Positions 17,827 to 26,338 of a stretch of DNA of 64,000 nucleotides are shown here, piece after piece. The stretch lies in the NCBI RefSeq assembly GCF_900115785.1, contig NZ_FOYS01000001.1, forward strand, positions 1 to 64,000. The letters run 5' to 3'. The stretch comes from Halogeometricum limi. GTDB lineage: Archaea; Halobacteriota; Halobacteria; Halobacteriales; Haloferacaceae. The translations under genes were made by a program, and so were the position numbers. Numbering within the stretch: position 1 is the first letter of the stretch; each line of letters begins with the position of its first letter. The notes below the pieces were generated by a model that was given only the letters and a program-made list of their open reading frames with translations, had not been told where the DNA came from and made no database searches.

Positions 17827-18477
17827 ATGAACGTCCCCGACGACGCGGTGCTGTTCGACATGGACGGCGTGTTGGTCGACTCCGAGACGTACTGGCACCG
17901 GTTCGAGAACGACTGGGTGTACGCCGACGCCATCTCTCAGGGGTCGCCCGACCACGAGGAGATAACGGGCATGAACTACCGCGAGATATACGACTACCTC
18001 TCCGCGGAGTACGGCACGACGCTGTCGAAAGAGGAGTTCGTCGGCGCGTACGACGACCACGCCGAGTCCGTGTACGGCGAGAACGTCGTCCTCATGAACG
18101 GCGCGAACGAGCTGTTCGACGACATCCGCGACGCCGGGCGAAAGCTGGCTATCGTCTCCTCCGCGCCGCAGGCCTGGATTGCCATCGTCCGCGACCGGTT
18201 CGGACTCGACCCCTTAGACCTCGTGTTGAGCGCCGACGACATCGACGACCCCGGGAAACCCGAACCGCACATCTACGAACACGCGGCCGCGGAGTTGGGT
18301 CTGGAACCCGAGGACTGCGTCGTCGTCGAGGACTCCGTCCACGGCATCGCCGCCGCCGCGGCGTCCGGCGCGTTCACCGTCGCCTACCGGTCGACGCACA
18401 ACGCCGAGTTGGACCTCTCCGCGGCCGACGTCGTGGTGGATGGACCGGACGAACTGCGCGACGTGCTGTTGGACTGA
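17827..18477 (+). CDS. HAD-superfamily phosphatase (beta-phosphoglucomutase/phosphoglycolate phosphatase-like)
   Basis: Cytosolic HAD hydrolase, 216 residues. Motif I is LFDMDGVLVDS (nucleophile Asp11, acid Asp13), with an alpha-helical cap domain at about 18-85. Motif II is AIVSSAP, motif III is the Lys in GKPEPHIY, and motif IV is VVVEDSVHGIAAA. The cap and motif IV resemble the beta-phosphoglucomutase/phosphoglycolate phosphatase subgroup, but the substrate cannot be assigned. It is divergent from the NucS-like gene by 73 bases and convergent with the helicase gene. Confidence 0.85.
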   Translation: MNVPDDAVLFDMDGVLVDSETYWHRFENDWVYADAISQGSPDHEEITGMNYREIYDYLSAEYGTTLSKEEFVGAYDDHAESVYGENVVLMNGANELFDDIRDAGRKLAIVSSAPQAWIAIVRDRFGLDPLDLVLSADDIDDPGKPEPHIYEHAAAELGLEPEDCVVVEDSVHGIAAAAASGAFTVAYRSTHNAELDLSAADVVVDGPDELRDVLLD

Positions 18478-18495
18478 ACGACTGTGAGAAGCGGT

Positions 18496-20850
18496 TCACT
18501 CCACCCGAACCGTCCGCGTCTCCGTGATGGGGTGTAACGGCGCGTCGGGGAACGTCACCTCGACGCGGTAGGTCACCTCGTCGGCGGGCGCGCCGAAGAC
18601 GCCGACGTGGACGTCCGTCTCGTCGGTGAGGTAGGTTGTCTTGGCCGTCATCTCGACTTCGTTCCCCTCGTCGGCGACGGCGGTGACGCGGATACCGACG
18701 GCGGCACCGCCGCCTCGGTTGCGAACGCGGACGGCGCACATCTGGTTCTCGCCCGTCGCGATGGAGTCGGGGAAGTCGCCCCACTCGACGTCGACGTCGG
18801 GGAAGTTCCGCGCGTTCTTCACCACCTGTTTCGCCACGCCCTCCGAGAGGCCCGCCTGCCGGAGTTCGCTCTCGCCGGCGTCGACGACGTCTCGCGGAGA
18901 GCGCAGGCCGCCGGTGGCGAGTTTGCTCGCGCGGTTCGGGCCGATGCCGTCGACGGCGGTGAGGGCGACGGCGTCGCGAGAGACGCCGTGTTCGACGCGC
19001 GCTTCGACGCGGCGCGCGAGGTTCGCGGCGCGCGGCCCGGCGAAGTCAGAGAGGAACTCCCTGAGCGCCGAGAGCAGTCTGAGACCGTTCTGGCGGATGA
19101 CCCACGCGTCCGACCGGAGGTCCGCGGGCGTGCTGTTCGCCATCCCGGCGTGGAGGATGGCGAGCACCTTCCGCGGGCCGTCTTCGAGCGTCGTGTCGAC
19201 GCCCGTGAGGACGGAGTTCACGGCGTCCATCTCCGACTGGCGGGCGGAGACGTCGTGGAACTCGGCCGCGCCGGCGACGGCCTCCAGAATCGAGTCGTCG
19301 GTGATGGTGTCGCGTTCGCAGAGCGTCGCGAACCGGCGGGCGGTGTCGAGGCGGAGGTAGTACTTCGAGGCGAGGCGGCCGAGCGTCGTCGCCTCGATGG
19401 AGAGGTCCGAACCCATCTCGACGAACCCGCGGGAGACGAGCGATTCGAGCGTCTCGCGCACCCGGTCTCGGAGTCCCTCGAAGTCGTAGTCGTCTGGTTT
19501 CGAGCGGGCGCGCTGGTAGTAGAACGTCGTCCGGAGCCACGACATCACGTCCTCTAAGTCGCCGATGGTGCCCATCGCTATCTCGGCGTTGAGATGCGAG
19601 TCCAGGTCTTCGGCCAGTCGGGACTCTATCTCCTTGCCCTCGCGGAGGAGCCTGCGGTACTTGTCGGCGTCCGAGCGGTCGCAGACGACCCAGCCGTACC
19701 CGACGTCGTCGTAGCCGGGGCGGCCCGCGCGACCGAGCATCTGGAGGATGTCGAGCGGCGAGATGTCCACCTCGCCTTCGAGGGGGTCGTGGTACTTCGT
19801 GTCGCGGATGACGACGCAGCGAGCGGGGAGGTTGACGCCCCACGCGAGCGTCGAGGTGGAGAACAACAGCTGAATCTTGCCCTCCTTGAACCACTGTTCG
19901 ACCTTGTCGCGGTCGTCTTTCGCGAGTCCGGCGTGGTGGAAGCCGACGCCGTCGGGGGCGGCCTTGCGCAACGCGTCGTTGCTCAACTCCTTGGCCTCGT
20001 TGTGGAAGTCGTAGTCGCCGCGCGCGCCGATGGGGATGTCGCGTTTCCCGAGTTCGTCGCGGGCCTTCCCGGCGGCGCGGACGGTGTCCTGCCGCGAGGA
20101 GACGAACACGAGGGCCTGCCCGCCGTCGCGGATGTGCTGTTCCGAGAGGTCGATGGCGCGGTAGAGCCGTCGGTACTTGTCGGCGAAGGCGTTGTCGCCG
20201 TGCGAGTACGTCTTCACGCCCGCGTGGAGGTCCACGGGTCGGTAGTCGTCGCCGAACTCGAACGTCGTCTCCGGCGGCGCGTCGAGCCAGTTCGCCACGT
20301 CCTCGATGTTCGGCATCGTCGCGGAGAGCGCGACGACGCGCGGGTCGCAGATGCGTCGGAGTCGCGAGACGGTGACTTCGAGGACGCCGCCGCGCGTGTC
20401 GGAGTCCAAGAGGTGTACCTCGTCGATGACGCAGCAGTCGACGTCGGTGATGAACGAGTAGCGCGCCGAGTCGTGTTTCCTCGTCGCCGAGTCCGTCTTC
20501 TCGGGCGTCATCACGAGGATGTCCGCGCGTTCGGCGCGGCGCGGGTTCAGGTCCCGTTCGCCGGTGACGACGTAGACGGAGTAGCCGAGTTCCTCGAAGC
20601 GCGCCCACTCGGCCTCCTTCTCGTTCGTGAGGGCGCGAAGCGGGGCGATGAAGAGGGCTGTGCCGCCGTTTCGGAGGGCGCGACAGATGGCCAACTCCGC
20701 GAGCGCCGTCTTTCCGCTGGCCGTCGGCGCGGCGGCGACGACGTTCTCCTCGCGCTCTAAGATGGCCGGGGCGGCCTCGCGTTGCATCCGATTGAACTCG
20801 TCGAAGCCGAACGCGTCGGCGAACTCGGGGACGACCGATTCGACCTTCAC
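18496..20850 (-). CDS. Ski2-family (Hel308-like) superfamily 2 DNA helicase
   Basis: ATP-dependent 3'-5' helicase of the Ski2/Hel308 group, 784 residues, likely acting at stalled forks or in recombination. Visible motifs are Walker A APTASGKT (41-48), DEVH near 143-146, SAT (motif III), FHHAGLA and STLAWGVNLPA, and motif VI QMLGRAGRPGYD near 372-383. A winged-helix/ratchet region follows, then a helix-hairpin-helix VDGIGPNRASKLA near 633. The last 100 residues form a predicted beta-sandwich (CARDB/C2-like), which standard Hel308 lacks. The start is GTG at 20850, supported by GGAGGT seven bases upstream. Confidence 0.88.
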   Translation of the reverse strand: MKVESVVPEFADAFGFDEFNRMQREAAPAILEREENVVAAAPTASGKTALAELAICRALRNGGTALFIAPLRALTNEKEAEWARFEELGYSVYVVTGERDLNPRRAERADILVMTPEKTDSATRKHDSARYSFITDVDCCVIDEVHLLDSDTRGGVLEVTVSRLRRICDPRVVALSATMPNIEDVANWLDAPPETTFEFGDDYRPVDLHAGVKTYSHGDNAFADKYRRLYRAIDLSEQHIRDGGQALVFVSSRQDTVRAAGKARDELGKRDIPIGARGDYDFHNEAKELSNDALRKAAPDGVGFHHAGLAKDDRDKVEQWFKEGKIQLLFSTSTLAWGVNLPARCVVIRDTKYHDPLEGEVDISPLDILQMLGRAGRPGYDDVGYGWVVCDRSDADKYRRLLREGKEIESRLAEDLDSHLNAEIAMGTIGDLEDVMSWLRTTFYYQRARSKPDDYDFEGLRDRVRETLESLVSRGFVEMGSDLSIEATTLGRLASKYYLRLDTARRFATLCERDTITDDSILEAVAGAAEFHDVSARQSEMDAVNSVLTGVDTTLEDGPRKVLAILHAGMANSTPADLRSDAWVIRQNGLRLLSALREFLSDFAGPRAANLARRVEARVEHGVSRDAVALTAVDGIGPNRASKLATGGLRSPRDVVDAGESELRQAGLSEGVAKQVVKNARNFPDVDVEWGDFPDSIATGENQMCAVRVRNRGGGAAVGIRVTAVADEGNEVEMTAKTTYLTDETDVHVGVFGAPADEVTYRVEVTFPDAPLHPITETRTVRVE

Positions 20851-20857
20851 GTGACCG

Positions 20858-20863
20858 ACCTCC
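20858..20863 (-). promoter_or_regulatory. Shine-Dalgarno site deciding the helicase GTG start
   Basis: GGAGGT on the minus strand, seven bases before the GTG at 20850. It is a full match to the haloarchaeal anti-SD core and supports a leadered mRNA. Confidence 0.7.
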
Positions 20864-21294
20864 GAGGACGGAACGCGAGCGAGAGAGTCATACGCGACAC
20901 CGGGTACTACGGACTAAAAGGCGTTTCTCCACGTGGCGAGCGCGATACCTCTCAAAAGTACGTCGCACGTCGACTGCACCAAAGAAATCGGGAGGGGCGC
21001 TACGCTGCACCGACGGCCGCGGCGATGAACGACCACTTGGTCCCGGTTTTCGTCTCTTCTTTCTTCGATTCTGCCTTGGTTCTGTCGCGGCGGTGTTTCC
21101 AGTGCACGGGGTCCTTAGAATTCACTCGGATATGAGTTTTTCGGAAATATGATATATGTCACGGTCGTCGATGGTCGATGCGGAACAGTCGTGAACGACC
21201 GCCGGAGACGGCCCGCGGTCACCGGTGTCGGGGAGACGCGAAAAACGAGCGGCGGAGAAACGAGCGACGGAGCGGTGTGACGGCCGGGCGAAGA
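20864..21294. other. Spacer between the helicase and the HTH-10 regulator
   Basis: Roughly 430 bases of lower GC with no credible gene. It holds the helicase promoter region and, near 21239-21246, a T-tract (minus strand CGTTTTTCG) about 50 bases past the regulator stop that may end its transcript. The only ATG-started frame here is AT-skewed and lacks haloarchaeal codon use. Confidence 0.4.
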
Positions 21295-21981
21295 CTACTC
21301 TAACTGCTTCTTCGTCGGTTCGCCGAACGACGACTCGCCGACCTCCAGGGTGCTCTCGAGCAGGTTCTTGTGGCCGCGGCGGAGTCGTTCGGAGACCGCC
21401 TGCTGGGAGATGTCGAGCGTCTCCGCGAGGTCGCCCATCGTGACGCTTCGGGGGACGTCGAAGTATCCCTGTTCGATGGCCGTCGTGAGTACCTCGTACT
21501 GGTCGCGCGAGAGACCGTACTGGCCGCGTCCGACCGACCCGTCGAGTTCGTAGATGTGCTTGATGACGAACGTGATTCCCTCCTCCTCGCAGAACTGCGC
21601 CGTCTGCGTGAGCGAATCTCGGTCCGGGAGGAGGATGCGGAGTCGCCAGCAGTCTTGATGCCCGTGCATCTCCAGCACCGCCCCCTCCTCCTCTAACAGG
21701 AGGTGGACGACCACGAGGATGTCTTTGACCCACTCCATCCGGTAGAGTCGTTCCTCGCCGAGGTCGTCGACGAGACGCCACGACTGGACCGTCGTGTCCT
21801 CGTCCAGTGCGTCGTGGAAGGCGTCGAAGTCGTCCGCGCTCACTCGGACGTACGGGACGACGGTCTGTTCGTCCGTCGCGGCGACCCTGATGACCTCTAC
21901 TTCACCGTTCGTGAGCGAGGGCAACGACTGACCGAGGGCGAACTCGTCCGCGTTCAGTTCGATTGCCGCGATAGTGCTCAT
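21295..21981 (-). CDS. HTH-10 (bacterio-opsin activator-like) transcriptional regulator
   Basis: Haloarchaeal transcription factor of the Bat/HTH_10 family, 228 residues. The N-terminal 150 residues form a sensory/dimerisation domain typical of the family (RMEWVKDILVVVHLLLEE, ALEMHG-like segment, ITFVIKHIYELD). The C-terminal HTH_10 spans about 155-212: LSRDQYEVLTTAIEQGYFDV followed by VTMGDLAETLDISQQAVSE. The ATG at 21981 gives the usual short N-terminus; the longer frame reads through AT-rich promoter DNA and is rejected. It is divergent from the unknown gene and otsAB, so it may regulate them; that is inference from position only. Confidence 0.85.
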   Translation of the reverse strand: MSTIAAIELNADEFALGQSLPSLTNGEVEVIRVAATDEQTVVPYVRVSADDFDAFHDALDEDTTVQSWRLVDDLGEERLYRMEWVKDILVVVHLLLEEEGAVLEMHGHQDCWRLRILLPDRDSLTQTAQFCEEEGITFVIKHIYELDGSVGRGQYGLSRDQYEVLTTAIEQGYFDVPRSVTMGDLAETLDISQQAVSERLRRGHKNLLESTLEVGESSFGEPTKKQLE

Positions 21982-22194
21982 CACCAGAAAAGCCAACCCC
22001 GAACGCGTATCAAGCCGTCGGCCACCAGACGGCAGAGCGTACAGTAGTACTCGAAAGAGTGTAATTTCCCCCCGAGTGTACAGAATCGAAGAAACTTCCA
22101 ACGTACCGGATAATTTCGACAGAATAGCGTATAAACTGCACGGATATACAACCACAAACAAGTACGGCAATCCCGGTGTTGTTTATTTCAGAGG
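21982..22194. promoter_or_regulatory. AT-rich divergent promoter region
   Basis: Distinctly AT-rich spacer between the HTH-10 regulator and the gene at 22195. Candidate TATA elements for the plus strand are GTATAAAC (22129-22136) and GTTTATTT (22181-22188). For the minus strand AAATTAC-like sequence lies near 22060-22068. GTACAGTAGTAC near 22040-22051 is an imperfect dyad. Which elements are used cannot be decided by eye. Confidence 0.45.
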
Positions 22195-22656
22195 ATGGAC
22201 CCCTACAATCGGCTGGACAGGGGGCGGATGCCCTGTCACTGGTACGTGGTATCTTCACGGGATTGCATCGCCTTCCGGCACCGTGAGCGAGATATCACGG
22301 TCGAAGCGGTGGAGGCCGACGGCCCACATCGCGAACTCGCGGGTCGCTGGCAGTTGCAGTACCGCCACCACCGAAACGACGCCGAATCGCGCCGCGTCGT
22401 CGGGCACGTGACGAGCGAGTCCGAGGCGCTCGGCGCGCTGTTCGAGTGGATGGAGCGTATCAACCGCGCCGTGCAGTCGAACGACGTGACACCCGACGTG
22501 GTCGGTCTCGGCCGGGCGGTCACGGCCGACACCGCGCCGCAGTCGAGTGCGGGTTGGCTCCCGAACGACGACGGGTCGGCCGACGAGTCGCCGGACACTC
22601 ACTCGGGCCCCGTACGCCCCGGCGAGAACGGGTCACGCGAACGCGTGCGGAGATAG
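22195..22656 (+). CDS. Unknown haloarchaeal protein upstream of otsA
   Basis: A 153-residue candidate with no recognised domain. The central part (HWYVVSSRDCIAFRHRERD, GRWQLQYRHH, EALGALFEWMERINRAV) looks like a folded alpha/beta domain. The last 50 residues are disordered and acidic/Ser-rich. The start is uncertain: ATG 22195 has GAGG immediately before it, and ATG 22228 (MPCHWYV) lies at a better distance from GTTTATTT. The stop is only eight bases before the otsA ATG, so the gene is probably in the otsAB transcript. GGAGAT at 22649-22654 within its end can serve otsA. Function unknown. Confidence 0.55.
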   Translation: MDPYNRLDRGRMPCHWYVVSSRDCIAFRHRERDITVEAVEADGPHRELAGRWQLQYRHHRNDAESRRVVGHVTSESEALGALFEWMERINRAVQSNDVTPDVVGLGRAVTADTAPQSSAGWLPNDDGSADESPDTHSGPVRPGENGSRERVRR

Positions 22657-22664
22657 ATTTTCAG

Positions 22665-24218
22665 ATGTCAGAGACACCTTCAGTGGAACTCACGGACGAC
22701 ATTCGTCCGAACGTAGACGACAGGATAGCTGCGGAAGCAGAGACGACCCTCGAAGACGAGGAGACGGAACGCGACCTCGTCGTCGTCTCGAACCGCGAAC
22801 CGTATCAACACGAGTACGACTCCGACGGAAGCGTCGTCGTCGAAGAACCGGTCGGTGGGCTGACCGCCGGACTCGACCCCGTGGTCCAGAAGACGCAGGG
22901 CGACTGGGTCGCGTGGGGAGACGGCGACGCCGACGCCGTCGTCACCGACGACGACGACTGCGTGGCCGTCCCGCCGGACGACGAGCGATACACGCTACGC
23001 CGCGTGTGGTTGGAAGACGAGGAAGTGGAGGGTTACTACTACGGCTACAGCAACCGCGTGCTGTGGCCGTTGTGTCACGACTTGGTCGACCGAGTCGAGA
23101 TGGAACCCGACTACTGGGACACCTACCGGTCGGTCAACGAGTCGTTCGGCGAGGCGGCCGTCGAACGGGCGACGGAGAACTCCACCGTCTGGATTCAGGA
23201 CTACCACTTCTGTCTCGCCCCGAAGACGATTCGGGAGTCGCTTCCCGACGGGGCGTCGATGGTGCAGTTCTGGCACATCCCGTGGCCCGCGTGGGACACG
23301 TTCCGCGTCGTCCCGCACGCCGAGGAACTCGTCGAGGGTCTCCTCTCGAACGACGTCGTCGGCTTCCACATCGACCGCTACCGAGACAACTTCCTCGAAT
23401 GCGCCGCGCAGTTAGACGACACGCGCGTGGACCGAGACGCGGGCGTCGTCCACGTCGACGGCCGAACGGTCGAGGTGGGCGCGTTCGAGATGGGCGTCGA
23501 CGCCGACCGTATCGCCGAGACGGCCGAGACGTTCGACCACCACGCGTGGGCGCATCTCGCCGGGAAGTACGACATCGACCCCAACATCAACGTCGCCGTC
23601 GGCGTCGACCGCATCGACTACACGAAGGGGATTCCGAAGCGAATCGACGCCTTAGAGCAGTTCTGGGAGGAACACCCCGAGTGGCGCGGCGAGTTGACGT
23701 TCGTGCAGAAGTCGAGCCACAGTCGTTCGCAGATTCCGGCCTACCAGCGCGCCGCGAACGAAGTCGAGGAGGCCATCGAACGCGTGAACGACCGGTTCGG
23801 GACCGAGGACTGGCAGCCCATCGTCCACGTCGACGACCACCTCTCACAGCGCGAACTGTTCGGCCTCTACCGCCACGCCGACATCGCCCTCGTGAGTCCC
23901 CTGCGCGACGGCCTGAACCTCGTCGCGAAGGAGTACGTCGCCGCGCAAGTCGAAGACGACGGCGTCCTCTTGTTGAGCGAGTTCGCGGGCGCGCACCAGA
24001 CGCTCGACGAGGCGGTGACCATCAACCCCTACTCACCCGAGGGGTTCGCCGAGGCGATTCACCAGTCGCTGTCGATGACGGCCGTCGAACGGGGTCGCCG
24101 GATGCGGTCGCTTCGAAGCGTCGTCACCGAACACGACTTGGACGACTGGGTGGCCGAACTCCTGACCGCCACGGTACCCGACGGCGAGGAGTTCACCGTG
24201 GAGGGAACGGATGTCTGA
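22665..24218 (+). CDS. otsA: Trehalose-6-phosphate synthase (GT20)
   Basis: Transfers glucose from a nucleotide-sugar to glucose-6-phosphate, making trehalose-6-phosphate; trehalose is an osmoprotectant. The 517-residue protein has GT20 motifs: VVVSNREPY, the [12 protein letters not shown] loop, [27 protein letters not shown]-like [22 protein letters not shown] and the nucleotide-sugar site [17 protein letters not shown], then LLSEFAGA. The first 37 residues are an acidic extension. Donor specificity (UDP- or ADP-glucose) cannot be read. The last eight bases overlap otsB, indicating an operon. Confidence 0.93.
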   Translation: MSETPSVELTDDIRPNVDDRIAAEAETTLEDEETERDLVVVSNREPYQHEYDSDGSVVVEEPVGGLTAGLDPVVQKTQGDWVAWGDGDADAVVTDDDDCVAVPPDDERYTLRRVWLEDEEVEGYYYGYSNRVLWPLCHDLVDRVEMEPDYWDTYRSVNESFGEAAVERATENSTVWIQDYHFCLAPKTIRESLPDGASMVQFWHIPWPAWDTFRVVPHAEELVEGLLSNDVVGFHIDRYRDNFLECAAQLDDTRVDRDAGVVHVDGRTVEVGAFEMGVDADRIAETAETFDHHAWAHLAGKYDIDPNINVAVGVDRIDYTKGIPKRIDALEQFWEEHPEWRGELTFVQKSSHSRSQIPAYQRAANEVEEAIERVNDRFGTEDWQPIVHVDDHLSQRELFGLYRHADIALVSPLRDGLNLVAKEYVAAQVEDDGVLLLSEFAGAHQTLDEAVTINPYSPEGFAEAIHQSLSMTAVERGRRMRSLRSVVTEHDLDDWVAELLTATVPDGEEFTVEGTDV

Positions 24219-25089
24219 CCCGCGAAGCGACGCGTTCGAGTCCACCGTCGAGACGCTGTCGTCGCGACTGGCCGACCACGAGGAACTCCTCCTCTGTACG
24301 GACTTCGACGGGACGCTCTCGCCCATCGTGGACGACCCCGACGCGGCGGAGATACTCCCCGAGAGTCGCGCCGCGTTGGAGGAACTGCACAGTCATCCGA
24401 GCGTCACCGTCGCCGTCGTCAGCGGTCGGAAACTCGCAGACGTGCGGGCGCGAGTCGACCTCCCCAGCGTGACGTACGCCGGGAACCACGGCCTCGAACT
24501 GCGGACCGAGGGCGTGACGCAGGTCCACCCCGTCGCCAAGGAGTACCAGTCGGACGTATCGGAGCTGTACGATGCTCTCGGAGACGCCTTCGAGCGAGAG
24601 CGAGGCGTCGTCGTGGAGAACAAGGGCCAGACGCTGACGGTGCACCACCGGAACGCTCCGCCGGCCCACGCCGAACGGGTGAGAGAACGGACCGCGCGAC
24701 TGGTCGGACAGGTGGGCGGCGAGACGCTGACCGTCCGCGGCGACAGACAGGTCGTCGAGGTGCGACCGGCCGTCGACTGGGACAAAGGCAGCGTCGTCTC
24801 GACGCTCGAACGCGAGAGCGCCTCCTGTCTCCCGGTCTTCCTCGGCGACGCGAGAACGGACGAATCCGGGTTCCGTGCAGTCGAACGCGACGGCGTCGGA
24901 ATCCGCGTCGGCGAACCGGACGAGCGAGCGACGGCGGCGACGGAGTTCCTCCGAAGTCCGGCGGAGACGGCGGCGCTCTTGGAGTGGTTTCGACGCACGG
25001 GCGTGGACAGACTCGCCGGGCGCGTCGAGACGGCGGCACCGGCCCGGACGCCGAACTCCGGCGACGACCGACGACCGCAGTCGGGCTAA
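24211..25089 (+). CDS. otsB: Trehalose-6-phosphate phosphatase
   Basis: HAD-family phosphatase that removes phosphate from trehalose-6-phosphate to give trehalose. The 292-residue product has motif I CTDFDGTLSPIV (nucleophile Asp near residue 30), the GNHGLEL signature of trehalose phosphatases near 90, VEVRPAVDWDKGS (Lys of motif III) and FLGDARTDESGF (motif IV). The last 30 residues are a disordered tail. It starts inside the end of otsA, so the pair is translationally coupled. The two enzymes form the complete OtsAB route. Confidence 0.92.
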   Translation: MSDPRSDAFESTVETLSSRLADHEELLLCTDFDGTLSPIVDDPDAAEILPESRAALEELHSHPSVTVAVVSGRKLADVRARVDLPSVTYAGNHGLELRTEGVTQVHPVAKEYQSDVSELYDALGDAFERERGVVVENKGQTLTVHHRNAPPAHAERVRERTARLVGQVGGETLTVRGDRQVVEVRPAVDWDKGSVVSTLERESASCLPVFLGDARTDESGFRAVERDGVGIRVGEPDERATAATEFLRSPAETAALLEWFRRTGVDRLAGRVETAAPARTPNSGDDRRPQSG

Positions 25090-25096
25090 TCCTCAC

Positions 25097-25104
25097 GTTT
25101 TTCA
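25097..25104 (+). promoter_or_regulatory. TATA box of lipA
   Basis: GTTTTTCA centred 26-27 bases before the ATG at 25127. It is weak in sequence but at leaderless spacing, so lipA probably has its own promoter after otsB. Confidence 0.45.
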
Positions 25105-25126
25105 CGTCTCCCGCGAACACTCGACT

Positions 25127-26062
25127 ATGAGCGGCAGGCGGAAGCCCGATTGGTTGAAGATGCGTCCGCCGTCGGGGCGACGCTTCACCGACATCAAGCA
25201 GACGCTCCGTGACCGTGACCTCCACACCGTCTGCGAGGAGGCGAACTGCCCGAACATGGGCGACTGCTGGAGCGGACGCGACGGCCCGGGGACGGCGACG
25301 TTCATGCTGATGGGCGACCGCTGTTCGCGCGGGTGTAACTTCTGTGACGTCCAGACCGGCGGGATGGAGCCGTTGGACCCCGACGAACCCGAGAACGTCG
25401 CGGCCGCGGTGGCCGAAATCGGCCTCGACTACGTCGTCCTCACCTCCGTGGACCGAGACGACTTACCCGACCAGGGCGCGTCGCACTTCGCCGAGACCAT
25501 CCGCGAGATAAAGCGGCGCGACGCCTCGATTCTGGTCGAAGTCCTCATCCCCGACTTCCAGGGCGACGAGGACGCCGTCCGGAAGATAATCGACGCCGGA
25601 CCCGACGTCATCGCGCACAACATCGAGACGGTCGAACGCCTCCAGTGGCCGATTCGGGACCGACGAGCGAACTACGAGCAGTCGCTGTCGGTGCTCGAAC
25701 AGGTGAAACGCGAGTCCGACATCTACACGAAGACGAGCATCATGCTCGGCCTCGGCGAGTACGACCACGAGGTGTACCAGACGCTGTCTGACCTCCGCGA
25801 GGCGGACGTCGACGTGGTGACGCTCGGACAGTATCTCCAGCCCTCGCGGACGCATCTCGACGTGTTCGAGTACGTCCACCCCGACGCGTTCGAGACGTGG
25901 CGACGGGCCGCCGAAGAGGAACTGGACTTCCTCTACTGCGCCTCCGGCCCGATGGTCAGGTCGTCGTACAAGGCGGGCGAGTTGTTCGTGGACGCCGTCG
26001 TCCGCGACGGGAAGAGCGTCGAACAAGCGCGGCGCGAGGCGCGAACGGCGGCCGGCGACTGA
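25127..26062 (+). CDS. lipA: Lipoyl synthase (radical SAM)
   Basis: Inserts two sulfurs into a protein-bound octanoyl group to make the lipoyl cofactor of 2-oxoacid dehydrogenase E2 and glycine cleavage H proteins. The 311-residue enzyme has both iron-sulfur sites: the auxiliary CX4CX5C (Cys36, Cys41, Cys47) and the radical SAM CX3CX2C (Cys66, Cys70, Cys73, in RCSRGCNFC). The conserved C-terminal RSSY (GPMVRSSYKAGE) is also present. The ATG at 25127 (MSGRRKPDWL) gives the normal length. Its position just ahead of the dehydrogenase operon suits a role in maturing that E2. No lipB or lplA is in the window. Confidence 0.96.
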   Translation: MSGRRKPDWLKMRPPSGRRFTDIKQTLRDRDLHTVCEEANCPNMGDCWSGRDGPGTATFMLMGDRCSRGCNFCDVQTGGMEPLDPDEPENVAAAVAEIGLDYVVLTSVDRDDLPDQGASHFAETIREIKRRDASILVEVLIPDFQGDEDAVRKIIDAGPDVIAHNIETVERLQWPIRDRRANYEQSLSVLEQVKRESDIYTKTSIMLGLGEYDHEVYQTLSDLREADVDVVTLGQYLQPSRTHLDVFEYVHPDAFETWRRAAEEELDFLYCASGPMVRSSYKAGELFVDAVVRDGKSVEQARREARTAAGD

Positions 26063-26209
26063 CACCGTATCGCACGACCACGCCACGGTGCGTGCCCACA
26101 TTTCCCACGACCGTCACACGGTTCTACACATTCGTCCATTACTTTACCCGAGAGCGAACTATCGGAGGAGGAATCGTCGCCGTGCCGGGGCATAAATTGT
26201 AAGATTCGA

Positions 26210-26215
26210 TTTTTT
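26210..26215 (+). terminator. T-tract terminator candidate after lipA
   Basis: Six consecutive T in the spacer 148 bases past the lipA stop and before the pdhA promoter. Archaeal termination typically needs only such a T-run; no strong hairpin is seen. Confidence 0.4.
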
Positions 26216-26284
26216 ACCCCCAAGGATGGACGGTTTTCGCGTGGGCGGCAGTATTTCTTCCCATAGTAAACTATTTACGAAAAC

Positions 26285-26292
26285 ACTATACG
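26285..26292 (+). promoter_or_regulatory. TATA box of the dehydrogenase operon
   Basis: ACTATACG centred about 27 bases before the ATG at 26315, the first codon of a 7-codon leader frame. CTATTTACG at about 26268-26276 is a second AT-rich element. Transcription is predicted to begin at or next to 26315. Confidence 0.55.
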
Positions 26293-26314
26293 CGGTCCGG
26301 GAGACGTGCGCAAC

Positions 26315-26338
26315 ATGAACAGGTGGGTACACCCATGA
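26315..26338 (+). CDS. Putative 7-codon leader peptide overlapping the pdhA start
   Basis: Reading from ATG 26315 gives MNRWVHP and a TGA that overlaps the pdhA ATG as ATGA (26335-26338). The ATG lies about 27 bases after the TATA box, so it would be the first codon of a leaderless mRNA. AGGTG (26321-26325), inside the mini-frame, matches the anti-Shine-Dalgarno sequence 9 bases before the pdhA ATG. Either a coupled leader ORF or chance; no conservation data are available. Confidence 0.3.
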   Translation: MNRWVHP

